Positions 9,180 to 16,801 of a stretch of DNA of 64,000 nucleotides are shown here, in pieces. The position numbers and the translations under genes were made by a program. Within the stretch, counting starts at the first letter, position 1. Each line of letters opens with the position of its first letter. Origin of the DNA: Caldithrix abyssi DSM 13497. Lineage in GTDB: Bacteria; Calditrichota; Calditrichia; Calditrichales; Calditrichaceae. The notes beneath the pieces were generated by a model. The model made no database searches, had not been told where the DNA came from, and was given only the letters and a program-made list of their open reading frames with translations. The stretch lies in assembly GCF_001886815.1 (NCBI RefSeq), contig NZ_CP018099.1, positions 1,548,501 to 1,612,500 of the forward strand, given 5' to 3'.

Positions 9180-9274
9180 CTTAACTTAATAAATTAGTTA
9201 ATTTTCAAATAACGATAAAAGTTCACTTTGAGCTACGGAATGCCAGCAGAATAGCAGACAGGTTGAACACCATT

Positions 9275-9478
9275 TTAGCTGCTTTCATCTTCGATAAGCT
9301 CAAAAAGTGATTTTATGATTTTCGGATGAAGAGTTTTCCCTTTATGGAATGGCAAAACAAATCTTTCTCTACCTTTCTGATATATCCTATGACTGCCTCT
9401 GCTTCTAATATGTTGAAAGCCAGATTTAAGCAGCAGTTTTTCTGCCTCCTCAGACGTTAATCTTGGCAGTTTAGGCAA
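9275..9478 (-). CDS. hicA: HicA-family mRNA interferase toxin
   Basis: 67-aa dsRBD-like toxin of type II toxin-antitoxin systems; HicA proteins cleave mRNA until bound by HicB. The family signature GFQHIRSRGSHRIY contains the catalytic histidine (H30), followed by the conserved FVLPFHKGKTLHP. The start is a TTG inside the last codons of hicB, eight bases overlapping it, with GGAGG six bases upstream; this fixes the start and implies translational coupling. The order hicB then hicA is opposite to the classical E. coli order but common elsewhere. Confidence 0.88.
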   Translation of the reverse strand: MPKLPRLTSEEAEKLLLKSGFQHIRSRGSHRIYQKGRERFVLPFHKGKTLHPKIIKSLFELIEDESS

Positions 9479-9689
9479 TGCTAACCTCCAGAGAAGTCGT
9501 TAGTATTTCTTTGCTTAAATATTCCTCCCTTTCCAGGGGTGATAATGTTTCTAAATAAAGGTGTATGGCCTCTTTTATATTTTTCAGTACCTCCTCTAAA
9601 GAATCTCCTTGACTGTGACAGCCCTTCAATTCCGGGCAATATGCGTAATATCCATATTTATCTTTTTCAATTATTACATTAACTTTCAT
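9471..9689 (-). CDS. hicB: HicB-family antitoxin
   Basis: 72-aa antitoxin starting MKVNVIIEKDKYGYYAYCPELKGCHSQG; the partial RNase-H-like fold motif (YYAYCPELKGC...GDSLEEVLKNIKEAI) is diagnostic. The ATG at 9689 is chosen over an upstream in-frame TTG because AGGAGGT lies just before the ATG and inside the longer reading. No separate C-terminal DNA-binding domain is obvious. It is expected to neutralise the overlapping HicA and may repress its own promoter. Confidence 0.87.
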   Translation of the reverse strand: MKVNVIIEKDKYGYYAYCPELKGCHSQGDSLEEVLKNIKEAIHLYLETLSPLEREEYLSKEILTTSLEVSIA

Positions 9690-10014
9690 GCTGACACCTC
9701 CTGTACTCAATTTTTACGGCTGACAATTAACTCAACCAGCTTTGATCAATTTGCCGTGGTAGCTTATCAGGCAACCATTTCAAAATTTAAACAACCTGCA
9801 AAAATCACGCCGACAGAAAGCCGCTGGTTGAAAAAAAAACATGATATTAAAAACTGACAAACCAGCCCAGCGACGCTTATTTCTTTTCTATTTTACAAAT
9901 GAAAAAGAACAAATCAAAATTTTAAACCGGTCTTTCAAAAGATTATGAAATCAATATTCAAAAATCAAAAAATAATTGAAATTTTGTTTTTTTGTTTATG
10001 ATATTGCTTTGTTC

Positions 10015-10420
10015 AAGGCAGTGTGGCCGCAACCAAAATCAACCGCAACGCGCGCAAAGTAATTTTCTTGCAGATTACGCCAATCATCGCAGAAAATGAT
10101 TAAACAAATTATTTTAAGCGACCACAGATAGCCCAGATAAGTCACAAAGGCGAAAGAACTATTTTGAATTAAAAATAGTTTCAATTGCCCTCACCCCCTT
10201 TCCAAAGAGGCTAGGAGAGTGGGAAGTTGAGCGTTAGGGGTTATTTCCAACGATGTAAGTGATTTATTCGCTGGCTAGTTTCTTGCAAAGGCGAGAAAAA
10301 GAATGGCAGCCCGGCGAACATTCAACCATTCAACTAATCAACTATTCAACCAATCCAGCAGCACAAAAATTTTCAAATCCCGCCCGGGCGGGATTGATCT
10401 TCCAGAGGAAGTATTCTAAT
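10015..10420. repeat. Dispersed intergenic repeat, family A, copy 2
   Basis: About 405 bp and the least interrupted copy. Modules in order: GTGGCCGCAACC, CAGATTACGCCAATCATC with ATGATTAAACAAA, GACCACAGATAGCCCAG, AAAAATAGTTTCAATTGCC, CATTCAACCATTCAAC-type tracts, CAATCCAGCAGCACAAAAA. The tail contains the perfect 20-bp palindrome AATCCCGCCCGGGCGGGATT (10376-10395) and a small CTTCCAGAGGAAG hairpin. This copy is used as the reference for reading the copy split by insertion sequences at 16701-20470. Confidence 0.8.
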
Positions 10421-10716
10421 CAAATCAGTACAGGAGGAATCTTCTCCCAAAACACAGAAATTTGATGGCTTAAAATCATTCAACATTCAAAACTTAACAT
10501 TCTTAATAAAAAAGGCGGAATGGATATTACAAAATTGGTGGATTTCGGCAGGCTTCGGCGGCCCGTTTTTACCCTTTTGGTTCATTTACCGCACAGGGTA
10601 TTGTTACATTGGGCCGCGCGTAACCATGGCTCAATCCGTCATCCGATCACTGTCACACGCCAGACAGGTCTTCCAGCCTGCTCGACAGCCTATTTTTCTA
10701 CTCAACTCTTTTACTG
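10421..10716. other. Noncoding remainder before the Cys/Met enzyme gene
   Basis: About 300 bp between the repeat and the end of the leftward PLP-enzyme gene. Short ORFs here have no recognisable content and I see no firm hairpin. Confidence 0.3.
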
Positions 10717-11901
10717 TCAAATCGTATTCAACGCCTGATCTAAATCCGCAATTAATTCATCCGCGTCTTCCACGCCAACGGAAAGACGAACCAGCCCGTC
10801 GGTAATGTGCGCTTTGAGGCGCGCTTCTCTGGGCATGATGGCGTGCGTCATAGAAGCCGGATGTTGAATCAGCGTTTCAACCCCGCCCAGACTGACCGCC
10901 AGCTGGCACAGTTTTACATTGTTCATCAGCGCCTTGCCGCCTTCGATGCCGCCCTGCACTTCAAAGCTGATCATGCCGCCAAAACCGCTCATCTGTCTTT
11001 TGGCCAGTTCGTGCTGCGGATGCGAGGGCAGACCGGGGTAAACAACCTGTTTGACCTTGGGATGTTTCTCCAGAAATTCGGCAATCTTTTGCGCATTGGC
11101 GCAGTGGCGTTCCATGCGCATGGCCAATGATTTAATGCCGCGATGCACCAGAAAGGCGTTCATCGGCCCGATGACCCCGCCGAGCAGATTGAGTGTTTTG
11201 CGCAACAATTTAAACTGTTCTTCGTTTTTGGTGACAATCATGCCGGCCACCACGTCGGCGTGTCCGTTTAAAAATTTGGTCATGCTGTGAACAACAATGT
11301 CCGCCCCCAATAGAAACGGCTTTTGCAAAACAGGGCTGGAAAAGGTGTTGTCCACCACCAGCAAGGCGCCGTTTTGATGCGCGAGTTCCGCAGCGCCTTT
11401 GATATCGGTAATGCACAAAGTCGGGTTGCCTGGCGTTTCCACGTAAACAATTCTGGTTTGCGGTTTTATGGCCCGCTCGATGGACTGCAAGTTCGAGGTG
11501 TCCACAAAAGTGGTTTCAACGCCAAATTTGGCAAAGATTTGTTCCAGAAGGGTAGTGGTCGGTCCGTAAACCGCTTCGGAACACACCACGTGATCGCCCT
11601 GTTTTAAATAAGCGCTAAACACAGTCTGGATGGCGGCCATGCCGCTGCCGCAGGCCAATCCTTTATGTCCGTTTTCTAACTGGGCCACGGCGTTCTCCAG
11701 CCCCTGAATAGTGGGGTTGCCCATACGCGTGTATATAAAGCCTTCTTCCTGGCCGGCAAATAAAGCCGCGCCGTGGTCGGCATCTCTAAATTTAAACGTT
11801 GATGTTTGGTAAATGGGCGGAACAACAGCAAGGTGTTCGTTTTCCATCATTCCCGCGTGCACACTCTTGGTCGCGTCCGAATAATTTTTATCCATCGACA
11901 T
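10717..11901 (-). CDS. Cys/Met metabolism PLP-dependent enzyme, methionine gamma-lyase-like
   Basis: 394-aa fold-type I PLP enzyme of the cystathionine gamma-synthase / gamma-lyase / methionine gamma-lyase family. The PLP lysine is K209 in HSMTKFLNGHAD; the catalytic tyrosine is Y112 in AVYGPTTT. The C-terminal SLGGVETLIQHPASMTH and RLSVGVEDADELI are typical. Overall similarity is closest to methionine gamma-lyases (HCANAQKIAEFL, YPGLPSHPQHELAKRQMSGFGGM), but the cysteine that follows YG in classical methionine gamma-lyase is proline here (P114). It may therefore be a cystathionine gamma-lyase or -synthase. GGAGG lies 9 bp before the ATG. It is divergent from the acylase gene. Confidence 0.88.
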   Translation of the reverse strand: MSMDKNYSDATKSVHAGMMENEHLAVVPPIYQTSTFKFRDADHGAALFAGQEEGFIYTRMGNPTIQGLENAVAQLENGHKGLACGSGMAAIQTVFSAYLKQGDHVVCSEAVYGPTTTLLEQIFAKFGVETTFVDTSNLQSIERAIKPQTRIVYVETPGNPTLCITDIKGAAELAHQNGALLVVDNTFSSPVLQKPFLLGADIVVHSMTKFLNGHADVVAGMIVTKNEEQFKLLRKTLNLLGGVIGPMNAFLVHRGIKSLAMRMERHCANAQKIAEFLEKHPKVKQVVYPGLPSHPQHELAKRQMSGFGGMISFEVQGGIEGGKALMNNVKLCQLAVSLGGVETLIQHPASMTHAIMPREARLKAHITDGLVRLSVGVEDADELIADLDQALNTI

Positions 11902-12047
11902 CCTTATAAACCTCCAATTTTTTTTTTAACGCTGTAATTTAAGCAATTATTTTTTTTAACAAAATCTAATTGATCAACTATTATCACAAAAAGTGGCTTT
12001 AATAGGCAGATTATTTTTAAATTGCCCAAAACAAAGGAGGCGTTTTG

Positions 12048-14417
12048 ATGAGGCGAAAAATACTTCAACTAATGCTGGTCATTTTTGTGGTTGTGGCGCT
12101 GTTGGTCGTTGTGGCATCTTTTTGGGGCTACGCTACTTTTAAAAGTTCCCTGCCCGTTTTAGAGGGCGAAGTCCAAATTCCGCTGTTAAAAGAATCCGTA
12201 ACCGTTTATCGGGACAGCATGGGAATTCCGCAAGTTGTAGCCCGCAGCGAAACGGACGCCTATTTTGCGCTGGGTTACCTGCATGCCGCAGATCGTCTGT
12301 TTCAGATCGACTTAACGCGCCGCGTGGCCACCGGTCGGCTAAGCGAACTGTTAGGGCCTTCCACTTTGTATATCGATCGGTACCAGCGCATGTTGGGCCA
12401 CTACCGGCTGGCTAAAAAGTTTGTTGCGCAATTGGATTCGCAGGATCGGGAACGCTTGCAGGCTTATTTAAAAGGCATTGCCTACTGGGTTAAACATACC
12501 GACGCCCTGCCTTTTGAGTACCTGCTTTTACGCAAGGAGTTTAAACCCTACACCATGGAAGAACTGATGAGCGTGCTCAGCTTTCAGACCTGGTTTGCCA
12601 ATTATTTGCAATCATCCGATACCCGGTTCTTGCAGATCGCCGAACGCCTGGGAAGGGAAAAAGCGAAAGATTTTGAAAAACCGTATCCCGTGTGGGCGCC
12701 TTTTACGGTGCCGCAGCAAAACCAATTTTCACTGCAAACATGGTTGTTTAAGCGGTATTTTTCTGAAGATTTATTACCTTACCACATGGCGCACTCTTCC
12801 AATTCGTGGGTGGTCGCTCCGCAAAAAAGCGCAAGCGGCTTTGCCATGCTGGCCAGCGATCCGCACCTGGAAACGCGTCGGCTGCCGCAGTTCTGGTATT
12901 TGTGCGGGTTGCATGTAAACGCCGCCAATCTGCATGTGCTGGGCATCAGTACGCCTGGGCTGCCCTTTACCATCATGGGCCACAATGGAAAGGCGGCCTG
13001 GGCGTTTACCGTGGGCGGCATTGACGTCAGCGAAATTTATCAGGAAAAGCGCCATCCGCAGGACAGCACCCTGTACTTTAACGGACATAAGTGGTATCGA
13101 TGTCAGACCCTGGTGGATACCATTTACATCAGCGGAGAAGACGAGCCGTACATTCTGCGCTACAAGCAGACCGAAAACGGTCCCGTTATCTGGACAGCGG
13201 ATTCCATGAAAGCGGATTATGCCTTGCACTGGGCGGGCTTTGATGTAAATCTGGCCAAAAGCGTTCAGGCCGCCTTCCGCCTGGCTAAATTGGATAATTT
13301 TGAAGATTTTCGGCGAGCGGTTACCAGTTTTGGCGCGCTGGACGCCAACTGGACCTATGCCGACATCAGGGGCAATATTGGCTACCAGCTGGGCACGCCC
13401 ATTCCCATTCGTCCTTTTAAATCAACCAAATTACCCGTTCCCGGCTGGATCGATTCTTTAAAATGGCAGGGCTTTCAACCGCTGGAAAAAACGCCGCACA
13501 GCTTAAATCCGCAGCGGGGCTGGCTGGCAACCTGCAACAATAAACAGGACGACGCCAACCTGGATTATCCTTTGATGGGCAAATTTGCCGCGGATCGCAT
13601 TTTACGCATTTCCGAATTATTGTCTCAGAATCGTAAATTCAGTGTTCAAGACATGCAGAACTTTCAAATGGATCGTGTGGATCGTTACCACCAGCGCTGG
13701 CAAAAAATTCTGCTCGGCGTGCTCAGGCAAAATGGACGCTACGCCCTGGCCGATCGCCTGAAAAAGTGGGACGGCTCCATGGAATCCGATTCCCGCGAGG
13801 CGGCGCTGGTCATGCTCTTTTTGCAAAATCTTAAAAAATATATGCTGGAAGACGAGCTGGGAGAGCAGTTGAAGTTTTTATTCGACGACCGCTTCGAGCA
13901 AATTTATTTGCAGGGCCCGGACGATTATTTCGACGATTTACGAACCAAAGATAAGATCGAAAGCAGGGAAGAGATTACCAACCGTGCCTTACAAACAACC
14001 CTTGAGCAGTGGCAGGATCGCCCGTGGGGCGAGTTTTTGACCTTAACCATGGCCCATCCCTTTGCGCGCGTTCCGCTGTTAAGTAATGTGCTGAATCTTA
14101 AATATGGCCCCATACCATGGGGTGGTAGCGAGGCCACGTTGAACGCCGCTTTTTTTTGGGAGGACAAACAAAATCCCGGACATTTTAAAGCGATTGTGGG
14201 GCCAAGCTGGCGCTTTGTCATTGATTTTAGCGATCCGGATCAGGCCAGCTTTGTCCTGCCGGCCGGCATTTCCGGTAATCCGCTTAGCCCCTACTTTTTT
14301 AACTTTTTCGAATACTGGAAAAGCGGCAAACGCTGGATAGTGCCTATTTCACCGGAAAAAATAAAACAACGCGCAAAGCTTACATTAAAACTGACGCCGA
14401 TGACAGACAGGGAGTGA
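12048..14417 (+). CDS. Penicillin acylase (S45) family N-terminal-nucleophile amidohydrolase
   Basis: 789-aa precursor with an N-terminal hydrophobic segment (residues ~5-27) predicting export or membrane anchoring. The alpha-chain signature GYLHAADRLFQIDLTRR is present near residues 75-95. The expected autocleavage site precedes S251 in HSSNSWVV; this serine would become the N-terminal nucleophile of the beta chain. Downstream SDPHLE and GHNGKAAWAFT are conserved family motifs. The family hydrolyses amide bonds in acylated substrates, including acyl-homoserine lactones; the substrate here is unknown. The ATG at 12048 is chosen over the TTG three bases before it because AAAGGAGG lies 7 bp upstream. 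Confidence 0.92.
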   Translation: MRRKILQLMLVIFVVVALLVVVASFWGYATFKSSLPVLEGEVQIPLLKESVTVYRDSMGIPQVVARSETDAYFALGYLHAADRLFQIDLTRRVATGRLSELLGPSTLYIDRYQRMLGHYRLAKKFVAQLDSQDRERLQAYLKGIAYWVKHTDALPFEYLLLRKEFKPYTMEELMSVLSFQTWFANYLQSSDTRFLQIAERLGREKAKDFEKPYPVWAPFTVPQQNQFSLQTWLFKRYFSEDLLPYHMAHSSNSWVVAPQKSASGFAMLASDPHLETRRLPQFWYLCGLHVNAANLHVLGISTPGLPFTIMGHNGKAAWAFTVGGIDVSEIYQEKRHPQDSTLYFNGHKWYRCQTLVDTIYISGEDEPYILRYKQTENGPVIWTADSMKADYALHWAGFDVNLAKSVQAAFRLAKLDNFEDFRRAVTSFGALDANWTYADIRGNIGYQLGTPIPIRPFKSTKLPVPGWIDSLKWQGFQPLEKTPHSLNPQRGWLATCNNKQDDANLDYPLMGKFAADRILRISELLSQNRKFSVQDMQNFQMDRVDRYHQRWQKILLGVLRQNGRYALADRLKKWDGSMESDSREAALVMLFLQNLKKYMLEDELGEQLKFLFDDRFEQIYLQGPDDYFDDLRTKDKIESREEITNRALQTTLEQWQDRPWGEFLTLTMAHPFARVPLLSNVLNLKYGPIPWGGSEATLNAAFFWEDKQNPGHFKAIVGPSWRFVIDFSDPDQASFVLPAGISGNPLSPYFFNFFEYWKSGKRWIVPISPEKIKQRAKLTLKLTPMTDRE

Positions 14418-14604
14418 GCGTTTAGAATACGACCTTTGAAAGATTTACCGCTTTAACAGGCGAAAATTTTGGCGCGGCCGTAGTAGTGGTAGAATAGTTG
14501 GTTAGTTGAATGGTTGAATGGTTGAATGGTCACCGACCTGTCATTCTAAACGGAGCGCCAGCTTCAGTCTCGAGAAATCGGGACGGAGTGAAGAATTCTT
14601 TCCC
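14418..14604. repeat. Repeat debris: GGTTGAATG tract and family B element
   Basis: After the acylase gene come tandem GGTTGAATG units (the reverse complement of the CATTCAACC tracts seen elsewhere). Next is TCATTCTAAACGGAGCGCC, then CTTCAGTCTCGAGAAATCGG and GGACGGAGTGAAGAATTC. The same element, in the other orientation, is present at 18244-18305 and 26834-26890. Confidence 0.65.
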
Positions 14605-15455
14605 TTCAGGGAGCGAGAGTACGGTTGCTGAGCGAAGCCGAAGCAACCGTGATTGTTAAGGAACTTCCCTTCGACTGCGCTCCCTTCGACTCCGCTCAGG
14701 GAGCTGGAGTACGGTTGCTGAGCGAAGCCGAAGCAACCGTTGATTGTTAAGGAACTTCCCTTCGACTGCGCTCCCTTCGACTCCGCTCAGGGAGCGCGTG
14801 AACGGTTGCTGAGCGAAGCCGAAGCAACCGTTGATTGTTAAGGAACTTCCCTTCGACTGCGCTCCCTTCGACTCCGCTCAGGGAGCGAGAGTACGGTTGC
14901 TGAGCGTAGCCGAAGCAACCGTTGATTGTTAAGGAACTTCCCTTCGACTGCGCTCCCTTCGACTTCGCTCAGGGAGCGCGTGAACGGTTGCTGAGCGAAG
15001 CCGAAGCAACCGTTGATTGTTAAGGAACTTCCCTTCGACTGCGCTCCCTTCGACTCCGCTCAGGGAGCGAGAGTACGGTTGCTGAGCGTAGCCGAAGCAA
15101 CCGTTGATTATTAAGGAACTTCCCTTCGACTGCGCTCCCTTCGACTCCGCTCAGGGAGCTGGAGTACGGTTGCTGAGCGTAGCCGAAGCAACCGTGATTG
15201 TTAAGGAACTTCCATTGACTGCGCTCCCTTCGACTCCGCTCAGGGAGCTGGAGTACGGTTGCTGAGCGTAGCCGAAGCAACCGTGATTGTTAAGGAACTT
15301 CCATTGACTGCGTTCCCTTCGACTCCATTCAGGGAGCTGGAGTACGGTTGCTGAGCGAAGCCGAAGCAACCGTTGATTATTAAGGAACTTCCCTTCGACT
15401 GCGCTCCCTTCGGTTCCGCTCAGGGCAAGCCTTCGACTACGATCAGGGAGCGGTT
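14605..15455. repeat. Tandem array, nine ~91-bp units with paired hairpins
   Basis: The unit starts GGTTGCTGAGCG at 14623, 14713, 14804, 14895, 14986, 15077, 15168, 15257 and 15346, giving spacings of 89-91 bp. Each unit holds one hairpin with arms GGTTGCT / AGCAACC around a 12-nt core GAGCGWAGCCGA, then GTTGATTGTTAAGGAACTT, then two CCCTTCGACTSCGCT pieces. The second of these forms a hairpin with arms GCTCCCT / AGGGAGC around the reverse-complement core. The period is not a multiple of three, so ORFs across it are not genes. The region separates the acylase from the ApbE gene. Confidence 0.9.
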
Positions 15456-15605
15456 TCGGTACGTCCCGTCTGGCAGCCGCCGCTGGTTTTTCTTTACGCG
15501 CAGATGAACGGACCATTTATTATTTGTTATTTATTGTTTGTTATTTTAATATCTACGCGAAAAAGGAAAAAAGCCTTGTTATTCATAAATAAGAGGAATG
15601 ATAAG

Positions 15606-16649
15606 ATGAAATTGCGAATTAGAAACTTCTTGTCTGTTAACATTATCGTTTTCTTACTTTTGATATCTGCTTGTCGGCAAAACTCCCTGATTCAGTTAGA
15701 AGGGCGCACCATGGGCACGGTTTACCACATCAAGCTGATCGACGATGTTAACGCCAGCATTTCTGAAAAAGAATTGCAGAGCGCGGTGGATTCTCTGCTA
15801 AATGATATTAATCGGCAGATGTCCACTTACCAGCCGCAAAGCGAAATTTCCCGCTTTAATCGCTGGCGCTCCACCGAACCGTTCAAGGTTTCGCCTGAAT
15901 TTTTGCGTGTGGTGCAAAAGGCATTGAAAATATATCGGGAAACGAACGGCGCCTTTGATATTACGGTTGGCCCGCTGGTCGATTTATGGGGCTTTGGTCG
16001 CAAGGGAGCTCGCTTTGAACCGCCAGATTCCCAACAAATCGCCCGGATTTTACAACGAGTGGGAGCCCATCAATTGAAAGTGTGCGGAGATACGGCATTG
16101 TGTAAATTAAATCCTGATCTTGAAATAGATCTGGGCGCCATTGCCAAAGGATACGGAGTGGATGCGGTTTCCCGTCTTTTAAAAGAAAACGGCTTTACCA
16201 ATTTTATGGTGGAAATCGGCGGCGAAGTTTACGCCAGCGGTAAAAAGGGGGACAGACCCTGGCGTATTGGCGTGGATCAACCGCAGTACAACGCACCACC
16301 GGGGCAAATGGTGGAGGCCGTTTTAAACCTGGAAAACTGCGCGGTGGCCACCAGCGGCGATTATCGAAATTTTTTTGAATACCGGGGTAAAATTTATTCC
16401 CACGAACTGGATCCGCATACCGGCTGGCCTGTTGCCAACGGACTGGCATCGGTTACCGTAATTGCGCCGGATTGCATGACCGCCGATGCCCTGGCCACGG
16501 CCATTATGGTGATGGGCGATGAAAGAGGGCTGCCGTTGATCAACAGTAAAAAGGGAACGGAGGCCTTGATCTTAAAGCGAGAGGGCGAAAAGGGGCTCAA
16601 AGCCCTCTGGTCTAAAGGCATGAAAAACTATCTTTTGCAAGGCAATTGA
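15606..16649 (+). CDS. apbE: FAD:protein FMN transferase ApbE, lipoprotein
   Basis: 347-aa ApbE-family enzyme that covalently attaches FMN from FAD to threonine residues of exported flavoproteins such as NQR/RNF subunits. The start at 15606 (MKLRIRNFLS) is chosen because a lipoprotein signal follows directly, with lipobox LISAC and lipidated C23, and GAGG lies upstream; an in-frame ATG 102 bp earlier gives an unlikely extension. Conserved motifs are EGRTMGTVYHI, DLGAIAKGYGVD and the SGDYRNFFEY region with HELDPHTGWPV, plus the metal-site-like DALATAIMVMG. No NQR or RNF genes lie nearby. It stands alone between two repeat regions. Confidence 0.93.
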   Translation: MKLRIRNFLSVNIIVFLLLISACRQNSLIQLEGRTMGTVYHIKLIDDVNASISEKELQSAVDSLLNDINRQMSTYQPQSEISRFNRWRSTEPFKVSPEFLRVVQKALKIYRETNGAFDITVGPLVDLWGFGRKGARFEPPDSQQIARILQRVGAHQLKVCGDTALCKLNPDLEIDLGAIAKGYGVDAVSRLLKENGFTNFMVEIGGEVYASGKKGDRPWRIGVDQPQYNAPPGQMVEAVLNLENCAVATSGDYRNFFEYRGKIYSHELDPHTGWPVANGLASVTVIAPDCMTADALATAIMVMGDERGLPLINSKKGTEALILKREGEKGLKALWSKGMKNYLLQGN

Positions 16650-16700
16650 ATTTGGTGGGGCATTCCGATTCCAGATAGATGGGCGTCGGAGTGTTCCCTT

Positions 16701-16801
16701 AGATTACGTCAATCATCGCAGAAAATGATTAAACAAACTATTTCAAGCGACCACAGAGAGCTCAGAGAAGTCACAAAGGCGCAAAGACTATTTTAAATTA
16801 A
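16701..16801. repeat. Family A repeat copy 3, first piece (before ISL3)
   Basis: Carries the AGATTACGTCAATCATC..ATGATTAAACAAAC and GACCACAGAGAGCTCAGAG modules and runs to TTTTAAATTAA. It is interrupted at 16802 by an insertion sequence and continues at 18098 (AAAATAGTTTCAATTGC). Comparison with the copy at 10015 shows one element broken by insertion. Confidence 0.8.

Noticed and set aside
9609-9857. 82-aa rightward ORF ending QATISKFKQPAKITPTESRW
   Set aside because: It overlaps hicB on the opposite strand and lacks a ribosome-binding site. The tail could be the relic of an old gene, but there is too little to support it.
14605-15455. CRISPR array
   Set aside because: Units are contiguous with near-identical sequence throughout; there are no unique spacers and no cas genes.
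14605-15516. Overlapping leftward ORFs with repeated LRLRSATVL / RSRRERS peptides
   Set aside because: They are translations of the 91-bp noncoding tandem repeats. The unit length shifts the frame in each copy, there is no ribosome-binding site, and similar junk appears at 55951-56332.
15504-15605. N-terminal extension of ApbE from ATG 15504
   Set aside because: It would place 34 residues ahead of a clear lipoprotein signal peptide; ATG 15606 is the better start.
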